In this document: positions 36,173 through 43,883 of the stretch, piece after piece
Layout of the letters: each line of letters opens with the position of its first letter
How positions within the stretch are numbered: position 1 is the stretch's first letter
Source: JAABVY01 sp964496505
Lineage (GTDB): Bacteria > Zixibacteria > MSB-5A5 > JAABVY01
Direction: 5' to 3'
Assembly: GCA_964496505.1 (NCBI GenBank)
Contig: CAZBZV010000011.1
Coordinates: 8,852-72,851, forward strand
DNA length: 64,000 nucleotides
Translations under genes and position numbers: made by a program
Notes under the pieces: generated by a model
Told to the model about the DNA's origin: nothing
Seen by the model: the letters and a program-made list of their open reading frames with translations, nothing else
Databases searched by the model: none

Positions 36173-37732
36173 ATGCATATCAAACTCACGGGGGCGATTG
36201 CGTTTTGCGCCCTTCTACTTTTTGCATTAAGCTCGAATTTAACGGCTGAAACTCCGATCGTCTGGGGTGATCTTTCGCCCGGGCAGTATGCGGTCGGATT
36301 TAAAACATTTGAAAAGTTCGATCACTCACGAACATTTCGACCCAAGACAGATTATTTCGGTGAAAAAATCGAAGGAATACGGGCGCGTCCGATTCAGGCC
36401 TGCCTGTGGTATCCGGCTGCGAAGCAGGATGATGGGATGAGCATGAATTACGGAGAGTATATGTTTGCTTATCCTGAGGATGATCGACTGTTCAATGTTC
36501 TTTCGGCAATTCAGAATCGGGAAATACAGATACTCTTTTCACGGGTTCGTGATCAGAATATCATGCTGACAATTTCCAACACTCCATTTGCGGCGGTTCG
36601 AGATGCCGAGCCTGCTGAGGGCAAGTTCCCGCTTGTAATCTATCATCCCAATATCAGCGGCATCTACTGCAACAATGCCGTACTTTGTGAATACCTGGCC
36701 AGTCACGGTTACGCTGTGCTCTCGACCTCTCCGCTGGGCATGAAATCCGTGAATGTTGATGAGGATCACGCCTCGCTGGAGTTCCAGACCAGAGACAAGG
36801 AGTTTGCCTGGACAATGGTCAAAGATCAGGAATTTATCGATTTCGACCGGCTGGCATTGGTGGGCGCCAATTCCGGCGGCCTGATGGCCCTGGAGATGCA
36901 GATGCGCAATAGCGATGTTGACGCTGTGGTCAGCATTGAGGGCTGGCTTACTCAAAATGATAAAATTGAGTTTTGCAAAAACAGCCCGTTTCTCGATCCA
37001 ATCAGAATGCATAGACCGTTTCTGCATGTCAGCCTCGGCCCGCAGGAGGAGCTGGATTATTCGCTTCTTGAGTCACTCAAATATTGCGACCGGACTTTGA
37101 TCCATCGGACAGATTTGCCCGGTGATGGTTTCGTGCACTACCCGATGTTTACCCTGCTTATGAGTGATGAGATCAAAACAATGACGGCCTCGGTGCGTGA
37201 GGCCCATGAAGACATATGCGGGCTTGTACTGGCATTCCTGAATGAACACATTAAAGATGATATCACAGCTCAAAACACATTCACTCAACTCGCCTCGAAT
37301 ATGCCCTCAACTGGAATTAAATCTTATACATCCGAAGCTCTGCCGCCTACTCAAAGTCAGTTTATGGGAATTGTAGAAAGTCATGGTGTGGATAAGGCGC
37401 TCGAGATTTTCCAGAAGTTTCATGAGCTTGAACCGGAGAGGGTATTCTTCAATGAGGGACAAATTAATCTTCTCGGCTATCAGGCTCTAAACAGGGGGCA
37501 GATACAGGATGCCATTAGGCTCTTTAAAATGAATACCGTTGCTTACCCGCACTCCTGCAATACATGGGACAGCCTCTCGGACGGCTACATGGCAGCGGAT
37601 GATACTGAAAATGCGATAAAGTGTATGAAAAAAGTATTGGAAACAATTCCAATCGACACTGTCAATGATGATCAGCTCAAGGCACAGTTAAAAGAGAAAT
37701 GTGAACGAATGTTAAGTGAGCTGCAGGGCTGA
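36173..37732 (+). CDS. Exported alpha/beta-hydrolase-like protein with C-terminal TPRs
   Basis: A 519-residue secreted or periplasmic protein. A signal peptide (IAFCALLLFALSSNLTAE) precedes an alpha/beta-hydrolase domain resembling platelet-activating-factor acetylhydrolase or dienelactone hydrolase: FPLVIYHPNISGIYCNN, EYLASHGYAVLST. The nucleophile elbow reads LVGANSGGLMAL. In active enzymes the middle residue of G-x-S-x-G is Ser; here that position is Asn, so activity is doubtful unless the following Ser substitutes. The last 120 residues form about two tetratricopeptide repeats (NRGQIQDAIRLFKMNTVAYP, AADDTENAIKCMKKVLETIP). I use the ATG at 36173 because GGAGG lies four bases upstream; the frame is open from 36101. 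Confidence 0.72.
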   Translation: MHIKLTGAIAFCALLLFALSSNLTAETPIVWGDLSPGQYAVGFKTFEKFDHSRTFRPKTDYFGEKIEGIRARPIQACLWYPAAKQDDGMSMNYGEYMFAYPEDDRLFNVLSAIQNREIQILFSRVRDQNIMLTISNTPFAAVRDAEPAEGKFPLVIYHPNISGIYCNNAVLCEYLASHGYAVLSTSPLGMKSVNVDEDHASLEFQTRDKEFAWTMVKDQEFIDFDRLALVGANSGGLMALEMQMRNSDVDAVVSIEGWLTQNDKIEFCKNSPFLDPIRMHRPFLHVSLGPQEELDYSLLESLKYCDRTLIHRTDLPGDGFVHYPMFTLLMSDEIKTMTASVREAHEDICGLVLAFLNEHIKDDITAQNTFTQLASNMPSTGIKSYTSEALPPTQSQFMGIVESHGVDKALEIFQKFHELEPERVFFNEGQINLLGYQALNRGQIQDAIRLFKMNTVAYPHSCNTWDSLSDGYMAADDTENAIKCMKKVLETIPIDTVNDDQLKAQLKEKCERMLSELQG

Positions 37733-37782
37733 TCTATGCCGTATAAATAGCAAATAATAATAAGCTGATTCAGGAGTAATAT

Positions 37783-39009
37783 ATGGACAATTCAAAGACA
37801 GGATTAAACAGAAGAAAATTTCTGACAAGCTCCCTTTCCTGTGCCGTAGCTGCGGGAGTGATGGGACTTTCCCCGAGGATTGCATCGGCGCAGGATGCCC
37901 CTGCCAAAGAATCCGAGAAGGAACGCAAGCTAATTTATCGGGAATTCGGGAAGACCGGCTGGAAAATACCGATAGTCAGCATGGGCGTTATGAGAGTGCC
38001 AGATCCGGGTATCATAAAAGCCGCGCATGAAGCCGGAATCCGTCATTTCGATACGGCGGCTAATTACCAGTACGGCCGCAACGAGCAAATGGTCGGTAAT
38101 ATCATAGCCAAGTTAGGAGTACGCGACAAAGTAATAATCGGCTCCAAGATTCTTATCCCCGCACAACGGGAAGCCCTAACCGAAACGAATGCTGAAGAGA
38201 GGATTAATCAACTTATTGATGCAACCCTTCACAGAATAAAATCGGATTATATCGATATACTATATGTACATGATGTTTCAAATCCGGCAGAGATCTCCAA
38301 TCCCCTGATACTGGATAATCTCAAAAAAGCAAAAAAGGCCGGTAAGGTCAGGGCAATAGGCATCTCGACCCATACTAATATGTCATCGGTCATAAATGAA
38401 ATGGCCGATTCAGGAGAATATGATGCGGTACTAACGGCTATAAACTTTACCATGGCCGATAACACCGAGCTTCATAATGCAATCGAGAAAGCTGCCAAAG
38501 CGGGTATTGCTGTGGTTGCGATGAAGACCATGGCGGGTGGTGCAAATTGGCCGAATCCGGAATCTCGACGAAACTATGATGCTCTGACCGTTACAAGGGC
38601 GGCATTAAAATGGGTAATGAAAAATGAGAATATTGCCACCTCTATTCCCGGCTTTACCAATTATGAGCACCTTTCGGATGATATTGAGGTCGCCCATAAT
38701 CTCGACTACACTACAGATGAAAGGAAGCTTCTTGAGGATAATAACATCAAACTCAGCATGGGCTTCTGCCGCCAGTGCCGTCAATGTCTGGCATCATGCC
38801 CTCATAATTCAGAGATTCCAACCTTGATGCGAACCCATATGTATGCCGCGCAGTATGCTGATTTTTATCTGGCACGGCAGACATTGGATGAGCTTCCGAA
38901 AAACCGGGGATTGCGGGCCTGTACATCATGTGACACATGTGTGGCTGAGTGCGTCAATAGCGTAAATATTCCTGAGAAGATAAATGATCTAAAATTGATG
39001 TATGCCTGA
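37783..39009 (+). CDS. Tat-exported aldo/keto reductase with ferredoxin-like C-terminus
   Basis: A 408-residue protein. The N-terminus has a twin-arginine signal (LNRRKFLTSSLSCAVAAG ... ASA). An aldo/keto-reductase barrel follows: VSMGVMRVPDP, HFDTAANYQYGRNEQMVG, DYIDILYVHDV, KVRAIGISTH. The catalytic Tyr is likely in NYQYG. The last 90 residues carry two cysteine groups, FCRQCRQCLASCP and ACTSCDTCVAEC, spaced for two [4Fe-4S] clusters. This architecture is common in anaerobes and points to electron transfer from a periplasmic or folded, cofactor-loaded enzyme. It follows the hydrolase by 50 bases, and a clear terminator follows it. The substrate is unknown. Confidence 0.85.
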   Translation: MDNSKTGLNRRKFLTSSLSCAVAAGVMGLSPRIASAQDAPAKESEKERKLIYREFGKTGWKIPIVSMGVMRVPDPGIIKAAHEAGIRHFDTAANYQYGRNEQMVGNIIAKLGVRDKVIIGSKILIPAQREALTETNAEERINQLIDATLHRIKSDYIDILYVHDVSNPAEISNPLILDNLKKAKKAGKVRAIGISTHTNMSSVINEMADSGEYDAVLTAINFTMADNTELHNAIEKAAKAGIAVVAMKTMAGGANWPNPESRRNYDALTVTRAALKWVMKNENIATSIPGFTNYEHLSDDIEVAHNLDYTTDERKLLEDNNIKLSMGFCRQCRQCLASCPHNSEIPTLMRTHMYAAQYADFYLARQTLDELPKNRGLRACTSCDTCVAECVNSVNIPEKINDLKLMYA

Positions 39010-39031
39010 TATTATGCACTGATTAAGTAAT

Positions 39032-39065
39032 AAGCCTGCATTTAAAAATGCAGGCTTTTGTTTTT
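39032..39065 (+). terminator. Rho-independent terminator
   Basis: AAGCCTGCATTT (39032-39043) pairs with AAATGCAGGCTT (39046-39057), followed by TTGTTTTT. It ends the aldo/keto-reductase transcript. In the reverse direction it lies directly after the stop of the minus-strand lipoprotein gene and may serve that too. Confidence 0.8.
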
Positions 39066-39998
39066 CTACTCGGTTTCGGCTGAGAGTTGTTCCAGCCAAT
39101 CGGACACAAAATTCATATAGCGGCGGCCGTAATTTATTACGCCCAGAAGCTTTCCCTCTTTTAAACCCACCAGAATATTACCGTAGAAATCATGTTTGAC
39201 CATGAATGATTTGCCATAATCAAAGGGCAGATCGGTAAGATCAAAATCTTCTGCTCTATCACCCACTTCCTCTACCCAGAGCAGATACGTTTTGCCGGAA
39301 GCATCATCGGTATAAAAGAGAGTCAATGTGTCATCTCCAAAGGCATATTTGCGTTCAAAAACCTCGGTAAGAAAGGAATGTCCCAGATACGAGTCGGCAT
39401 AGATAACATCAGTACCCTCAACCATATTCTGAAACGGGAACAGACTGAATCCGTCCGGTTTATCGATTGTACCGGGCACCGCAACGGCCATTCTCTGCGC
39501 CATTGTATCGATCATCACCTGAGTTTCATCGGACTGGTCAAAGCCGGTCAGTCTTATAACATAACGCCCCTTAACAAAGTCCAGGCTGCCGGTGCCTCCA
39601 AATCCTTCTACGCCAAGAGCCAGGACCTCTTCTGCGGGAGGACGAACACGGCTGTAGAGCCCGTAGGCATTGAGAGGTGTATCGAACTGATAGATATCCA
39701 TCACGATTTCGTTCTCGCCCTTCTTATATCCAGCCGTGGCAACCTTCTCAAAATTGTAGAGGTGATAGAGCTCAGCCCCGCCGTTGATATATTCATATAG
39801 CGATCGTCCTTCATAAACCTCGACCTCGGAGGTGAGATTGATTTCGGTATCAGCGAATGATTCCGGAAAGAACTCTGTTAATTCTGAAGGGGATTGTCCT
39901 ACGGTCGTCTCCTCTTCTCCTCCTCCGCACGCAATTATAGTCGCAAATATGGAAAGTATCAAAAATCTACTGACGCCGCCTTTGCCGTGTAATATCAT
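39066..39998 (-). CDS. Lipoprotein resembling DUF6599
   Basis: A 310-residue putative lipoprotein. After FLILSIFATIIACGGGEEE (lipobox ending at Cys) comes a domain with SLYEYINGGAELYHLYNFEK, EIVMDIYQFDTPLNAYGLYS and RYVIRLTGFDQSDETQVMID. These resemble what I remember of DUF6599, a family of unknown function in FCB-group and related bacteria; the match is from memory. The start is the ATG ending at 39998, preceded by GGGAG about six bases upstream. A frame running to 40229 would place 77 extra residues before the signal peptide. A promoter candidate lies at 40049-40078. Function unknown. Confidence 0.65.
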   Translation of the reverse strand: MILHGKGGVSRFLILSIFATIIACGGGEEETTVGQSPSELTEFFPESFADTEINLTSEVEVYEGRSLYEYINGGAELYHLYNFEKVATAGYKKGENEIVMDIYQFDTPLNAYGLYSRVRPPAEEVLALGVEGFGGTGSLDFVKGRYVIRLTGFDQSDETQVMIDTMAQRMAVAVPGTIDKPDGFSLFPFQNMVEGTDVIYADSYLGHSFLTEVFERKYAFGDDTLTLFYTDDASGKTYLLWVEEVGDRAEDFDLTDLPFDYGKSFMVKHDFYGNILVGLKEGKLLGVINYGRRYMNFVSDWLEQLSAETE

Positions 39999-40048
39999 AT
40001 TATCTCCCTGTTTTCTCTTAAATTCCAAGAGTTCCATATAGTAAATAG

Positions 40049-40078
40049 AGCATAATAATAATGCCTGCCGTATGTCAA
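40049..40078 (-). promoter_or_regulatory. Sigma-70 type promoter candidate for the DUF6599-like gene
   Basis: Read on the minus strand: TTGACA (40073-40078), 18-base spacer, TATGCT (40049-40054). Transcription would start about 44 bases before the ATG at 39998. A plus-strand promoter lies 40 bases away, so the two genes diverge from a shared region. Confidence 0.5.
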
Positions 40079-40115
40079 GGGCAACAGTATTATTCAAAAA
40101 GCAAAAAATAATGCA

Positions 40116-40143
40116 TTGACAATTGCTGAATGTGTAATAGTTT
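40116..40143 (+). promoter_or_regulatory. Sigma-70 type promoter candidate for the 116-aa lipoprotein
   Basis: TTGACA at 40116-40121, 16-base spacer, TAGTTT at 40138-40143; about 36 bases of leader to the ATG at 40186. Confidence 0.45.
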
Positions 40144-40185
40144 TTTCGTAGAACGTTGAATTTTCGTATTAATATTGAGATGTTT

Positions 40186-40536
40186 ATGAACTCAAAAAGA
40201 TTCGGATTTATCCTGTGCTTTATCCTCACGGCATTTCTTATGATCTTCTCCTGTGAGAAAAAGGGCAGTTATGGCCCGGCCAGCGCTGTATCCGGGGGAG
40301 TTACCGGGCATGTATACCTTTCGGGCAGTCTGAAGCCGATTGCCAATATAATCGTGTCCTGCGGGCAGGCGGTTGATACGACCGGCAAAAGCGGCCGCTA
40401 TTCGCTTGGCAATATTCCCACCGGCTCGCAGGATATCTCAGCCAGCAATTCCTATTACCAGACCTATACATCGAAGGTCAATATCCGCAGCAACGAGATA
40501 ACCAATCTCGATATCTTCATGAGCTATAATAAATAG
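40186..40536 (+). CDS. Small lipoprotein with carboxypeptidase-regulatory-like domain
   Basis: A 116-residue lipoprotein. GFILCFILTAFLMIFSCEKK contains the lipobox and modified Cys. The rest is one transthyretin-like / carboxypeptidase-regulatory-like domain: GGVTGHVYLSGSLKPIANII, then GKSGRYSLGNIPTGSQDISA. Such domains are seven-stranded sandwiches used as spacers or binding modules on surface proteins. Several start codons are possible; I use the ATG at 40186, six bases after a GAG. It is followed at once by a bidirectional terminator shared with the phosphofructokinase gene. Specific role unknown. Confidence 0.65.
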   Translation: MNSKRFGFILCFILTAFLMIFSCEKKGSYGPASAVSGGVTGHVYLSGSLKPIANIIVSCGQAVDTTGKSGRYSLGNIPTGSQDISASNSYYQTYTSKVNIRSNEITNLDIFMSYNK

Positions 40537-40553
40537 CTGCCTGACCAGGAAAT

Positions 40554-40587
40554 AAAAAAGCCCGCCTTCCAAAAGACGGGCTTTTTT
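40554..40587. terminator. Bidirectional terminator
   Basis: AAAAAAGCCCG pairs with CGGGCTTTTTT around an interrupted inner stem (40554-40587). Runs of A and T on the two sides let it act for the lipoprotein gene on the plus strand and the phosphofructokinase gene on the minus strand. Confidence 0.75.
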
Positions 40588-40599
40588 TGATCATATTTT

Positions 40600-41802
40600 T
40601 TATTCGCTGGCCATAATAAACAGGGGCTGCATCTCGAAGCTCTTATACTGGGGACGCAATCTATCCTTATTGTAATATCGGTCGACATTGACGAATTTCT
40701 TGGTACTGGTAACGACATCAATCGGAACATTATCATAGCGGCCGTTTTTCAGCACCACCAAACGTCCGTGAATGCCACTTAAGATCAGGTCGAGCGCCAG
40801 GTTGCCATAGGCCATAGGCACAACCGAATCGATAGCATCGGGATCACCGCCGCGGACCAGATAACCAAGCTTCTGATTTATAACATTAATCGGCCTGCCG
40901 TTATTGAATTTCGGCGAAACCTCTTTCAGCTTAGCGGAAACCAGATCTCCAATTCCTCCCAGCTTCATGTGACCGTAGGCATCTTTCTCCTTATCTCGGA
41001 AGATCATCTCACCACCCTCGAACATGGAGCCCTCAGAGACCAGCACAACGGAATATTTACTGGGATTATTGCGCCTGTCCATGCTCAGGAGTTCTGTGAG
41101 CCTTTCGATACTGAATTTATGTTCCGGGATAACACAGCGGTTGGCAGCACCGGCCATGGTTGGAAGCATGGCGGTAAAACCGGCGTAACGTCCAAAGACC
41201 TCGAGCACCAGAAAACGCTCGTGCGATCCGGCCGATGTGCGCAGGCTGTTGGTCATCTGAATCGTGCGGGTAACACAGGTGCTGAATCCAATGCAATAAT
41301 CTGTACCGGGAACATCATTATCCATAGTTTTTGGAATGGCCACTACCTTAACACCTTCTTTGTACAGCCGTACGCCATAGCTCAAGGTATCGTCTCCACC
41401 TATAGGAATCAGGTAGTCTATGCCGAGGAAATCGAGATTTTTCTTAACCTCCTCAGTCAAATCATTGCGCTCATCTTTATACTTGCTCCTGAGATGCTCC
41501 GGAACGTTGGCTTTGGCAACATGCCCGGGATGAGTGCGGGAGCTGTGCAAAAATGTTCCGCCTGTTCGCCCCGCCTTGTTCACTATATCTTCAGTAAGAA
41601 TCTGATAACTGGAGCTGTTGTCGGCTTTCTTGTCTCTCTTGATTTCAATCGTACCGGCCCAGCCCCTTCTGATTCCGATAACCTGATAGCCTTCGCGTAT
41701 GGCACGAATTGTCACCGCCCTGATAGCAGGATTTAATCCGGGAACGTCTCCACCGCCGGTTAGTATTCCAATCACGCCCTTTTTGGATTTAGCTTTAGCC
41801 AC
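40600..41802 (-). CDS. 6-phosphofructokinase, pyrophosphate-type active site
   Basis: A 400-residue phosphofructokinase. The nucleotide-site glycines are in GILTGGGDVPGLNPAIRA. The two positions that set phosphoryl-donor choice read IPIGGDDTLSYG and AIPKTMDNDVPGTDYC: Asp in place of Gly104, and Lys in place of Gly124 (E. coli numbering). That pairing is the one found in pyrophosphate-dependent enzymes. The MTNSLRTSAGSHERFLVLEVFGR stretch, broken here as SAGSHERFLVLEVFGR, holds the fructose-6-phosphate site. It starts with GTG at 41802; GGAGG (41810-41814) lies seven bases upstream. PPi use is inferred from these residues and would make glycolysis reversible at this step. Confidence 0.85.
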   Translation of the reverse strand: MAKAKSKKGVIGILTGGGDVPGLNPAIRAVTIRAIREGYQVIGIRRGWAGTIEIKRDKKADNSSSYQILTEDIVNKAGRTGGTFLHSSRTHPGHVAKANVPEHLRSKYKDERNDLTEEVKKNLDFLGIDYLIPIGGDDTLSYGVRLYKEGVKVVAIPKTMDNDVPGTDYCIGFSTCVTRTIQMTNSLRTSAGSHERFLVLEVFGRYAGFTAMLPTMAGAANRCVIPEHKFSIERLTELLSMDRRNNPSKYSVVLVSEGSMFEGGEMIFRDKEKDAYGHMKLGGIGDLVSAKLKEVSPKFNNGRPINVINQKLGYLVRGGDPDAIDSVVPMAYGNLALDLILSGIHGRLVVLKNGRYDNVPIDVVTSTKKFVNVDRYYNKDRLRPQYKSFEMQPLFIMASE

Positions 41803-42128
41803 AAATACACCTCCATTATCTAAGAAAAAGGCCTTATTAAAGACCTCGAATTTTCGAGCAAGAAGTTATATGAAATTTACTTCTCAAACAAGCATTTTAT
41901 GAAATCTGTTTCCTAATTTATTATTTGAGAAGCATTTAAATTCTACTATCGATCTTTGTTCCTGCGTTTGTCCAACATATTTTCTATCGTCAGATTCGGC
42001 AAATTCAATAATATATTGACTTTGAGCATTTTTTTTTGTTTTCCTTGCAACCAATCGAGGGCGGATTGAGTCTAAAGAGAGAATATACATATTTCGCCCA
42101 TAACAGACGACAACAGGAGATTTGGGCT

Positions 42129-43865
42129 ATGCTCAGAATAAAAACCGCATTGATTCTTATTTTTACGCTTCTGATTTATCTTTCTTCAAATTCCATAATA
42201 ACCGCACAGCCTTCAGTCCCGGATACAGTTATAAATAGCCCAAAAGGGCAGGAAATGAATACGTATCTGGAGAGATTATCAGATTTCGGCTTTCACGGCT
42301 CGGTACTGGTTGCTCAAAATGACACTATCCTTCTGCATCAGGCATATGGAATAGCAAATGTACCCGATCAGATTACAAATTATACTTCCACCCTCTTCAG
42401 CACCGGCTCGGTGACAAAGCAATTTACCGCGGCCGCCATAGTATATCTGGAAAGCCGCGGGAAGCTAAGCACGAATGACTCAATCGATAAATATTTTATG
42501 AATGTCCCGTCCGATAAGTCCGGCATAACGATTCATCATCTCCTGACTCACACATCGGGTCTGGCTCATGACTACGGCAGCGACGAGGATTCGATGGGCC
42601 GGGATTTATTCATTTCCAACGTATTAGCGCAACCGCTGGAACTCGAACCGGGTGAACAATATGCCTATTCCAATACCGGGTATTCGCTGCTGGCGGCTAT
42701 AATCGAGATAGTCTCCGATAAGAATTACGAGGCCTTTTTGCAGGAAAATCTATTCAAACCGCTTGGCATGAATCATACCGGTTTGCATATGCTTCATTCT
42801 GACGACACAATGATAGCACATTCACATAATGAGGAACTGGGCTATCCCTCGCCTGCTAACCGTCCCGAAGACGCCTGGAATCTTATTGGAAACGGCGGGA
42901 TTTTGTCCACAACGGCGGATATGTATCGATGGTATACCGCCTTAAGAGGATCTGAAATCCTACCGCCTGAATTCACGGATAAAATATTCACGCCCTATGT
43001 CAGGGAATACCCGGATATGGAGTCCTATTATGGTTACGGCTGGGTGATTCAGGATTCGGAGAGACGTGACAGCAAAATTATCTGGCACAACGGCGGCGCC
43101 ATGCCGCACGGCTGGAGCTGTGCGTTTTATAATTATGTCGAGGATAGCGCGGTATATGTTGTATTTTCCAATAAGCCGATGGACGGCATCCTGCCTGTGG
43201 ACCATATCGCGGTGGGGCTGTCTAAAATATTATTCGGCGAAAAATTCGAGCTTCCGCCGCAAACAGCCAGCATCGATGACAGCCTTTTTGAAGGGCTGGA
43301 AGATATATATCTCATTAATGATACAGCCCTGATTCGAGTCACGGTTTCCGATGGTATGCTGCATCTTCATCCAATTGGCCAGGATGCTGTTAACGCTGTC
43401 TACCCCTCCCCTATGCAGAATAAGCTGCCAAAATATAATACCAAGACGGATCAGATGGTCAAAGCTCTTGCGGAAGGCGATTTCGAAGAAGCCGCTGAAT
43501 TCTGGTCTAAACGTCCCGGCAGTGATCCGGTTGAGATACTTAGGCAGTGGTGGAGTTCATACGACAGTCTGGGACAGGTTCGAAATCATGTTATCCTGGG
43601 CACCAAAATGGGCGACGGAGCTCATACATACTGTCGCGTGAATTTCGAGGACGGCACGGTTAATCTCATGTTCGGCTGGATGCAGGGCTACTGCCAGGGT
43701 GTTATGGACGGTAAGAAGCCGGTTAAATCGATGCATCCTGCGGCAAAAGACCGATTCGTGTCCTACAATCTGACAGAGGGGAGCACTTTGAATGCGATAT
43801 TCATGCGCGATAACAGCCTGGTCATAAGAAGCGATAAGAAAAGCATTACCGCCCAGAGAAAATAG
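42129..43865 (+). CDS. Exported serine hydrolase of the beta-lactamase/class C PBP family
   Basis: A 578-residue protein with a signal peptide (ALILIFTLLIYLSSNSIITA). The N-terminal 350 residues form a class-C beta-lactamase-like domain. S-x-x-K is seen in STGSVTKQFTAAAIVYL, the second motif in YAYSNTGYSLL (Y-S-N), and the third probably in IIWHNGGAMPHG (HxG in place of KTG). HxG is usual in esterases and D-aminopeptidases of this family rather than in drug-hydrolysing enzymes. The C-terminal 200 residues are a separate beta-rich domain of unknown role. I chose the ATG at 42129, with AGGAG about nine bases upstream, over a frame opening at 42036. Its stop lies 18 bases from the end of the convergent KamA-type gene. 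Confidence 0.82.
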   Translation: MLRIKTALILIFTLLIYLSSNSIITAQPSVPDTVINSPKGQEMNTYLERLSDFGFHGSVLVAQNDTILLHQAYGIANVPDQITNYTSTLFSTGSVTKQFTAAAIVYLESRGKLSTNDSIDKYFMNVPSDKSGITIHHLLTHTSGLAHDYGSDEDSMGRDLFISNVLAQPLELEPGEQYAYSNTGYSLLAAIIEIVSDKNYEAFLQENLFKPLGMNHTGLHMLHSDDTMIAHSHNEELGYPSPANRPEDAWNLIGNGGILSTTADMYRWYTALRGSEILPPEFTDKIFTPYVREYPDMESYYGYGWVIQDSERRDSKIIWHNGGAMPHGWSCAFYNYVEDSAVYVVFSNKPMDGILPVDHIAVGLSKILFGEKFELPPQTASIDDSLFEGLEDIYLINDTALIRVTVSDGMLHLHPIGQDAVNAVYPSPMQNKLPKYNTKTDQMVKALAEGDFEEAAEFWSKRPGSDPVEILRQWWSSYDSLGQVRNHVILGTKMGDGAHTYCRVNFEDGTVNLMFGWMQGYCQGVMDGKKPVKSMHPAAKDRFVSYNLTEGSTLNAIFMRDNSLVIRSDKKSITAQRK

Positions 43866-43883
43866 TATCGAAGCATTTGAGCT

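Noticed and set aside
40001..40229. N-terminal extension of the DUF6599-like lipoprotein
   Set aside because: It would place 77 residues before a clear lipoprotein signal, and the promoter region of both divergent genes lies inside it.
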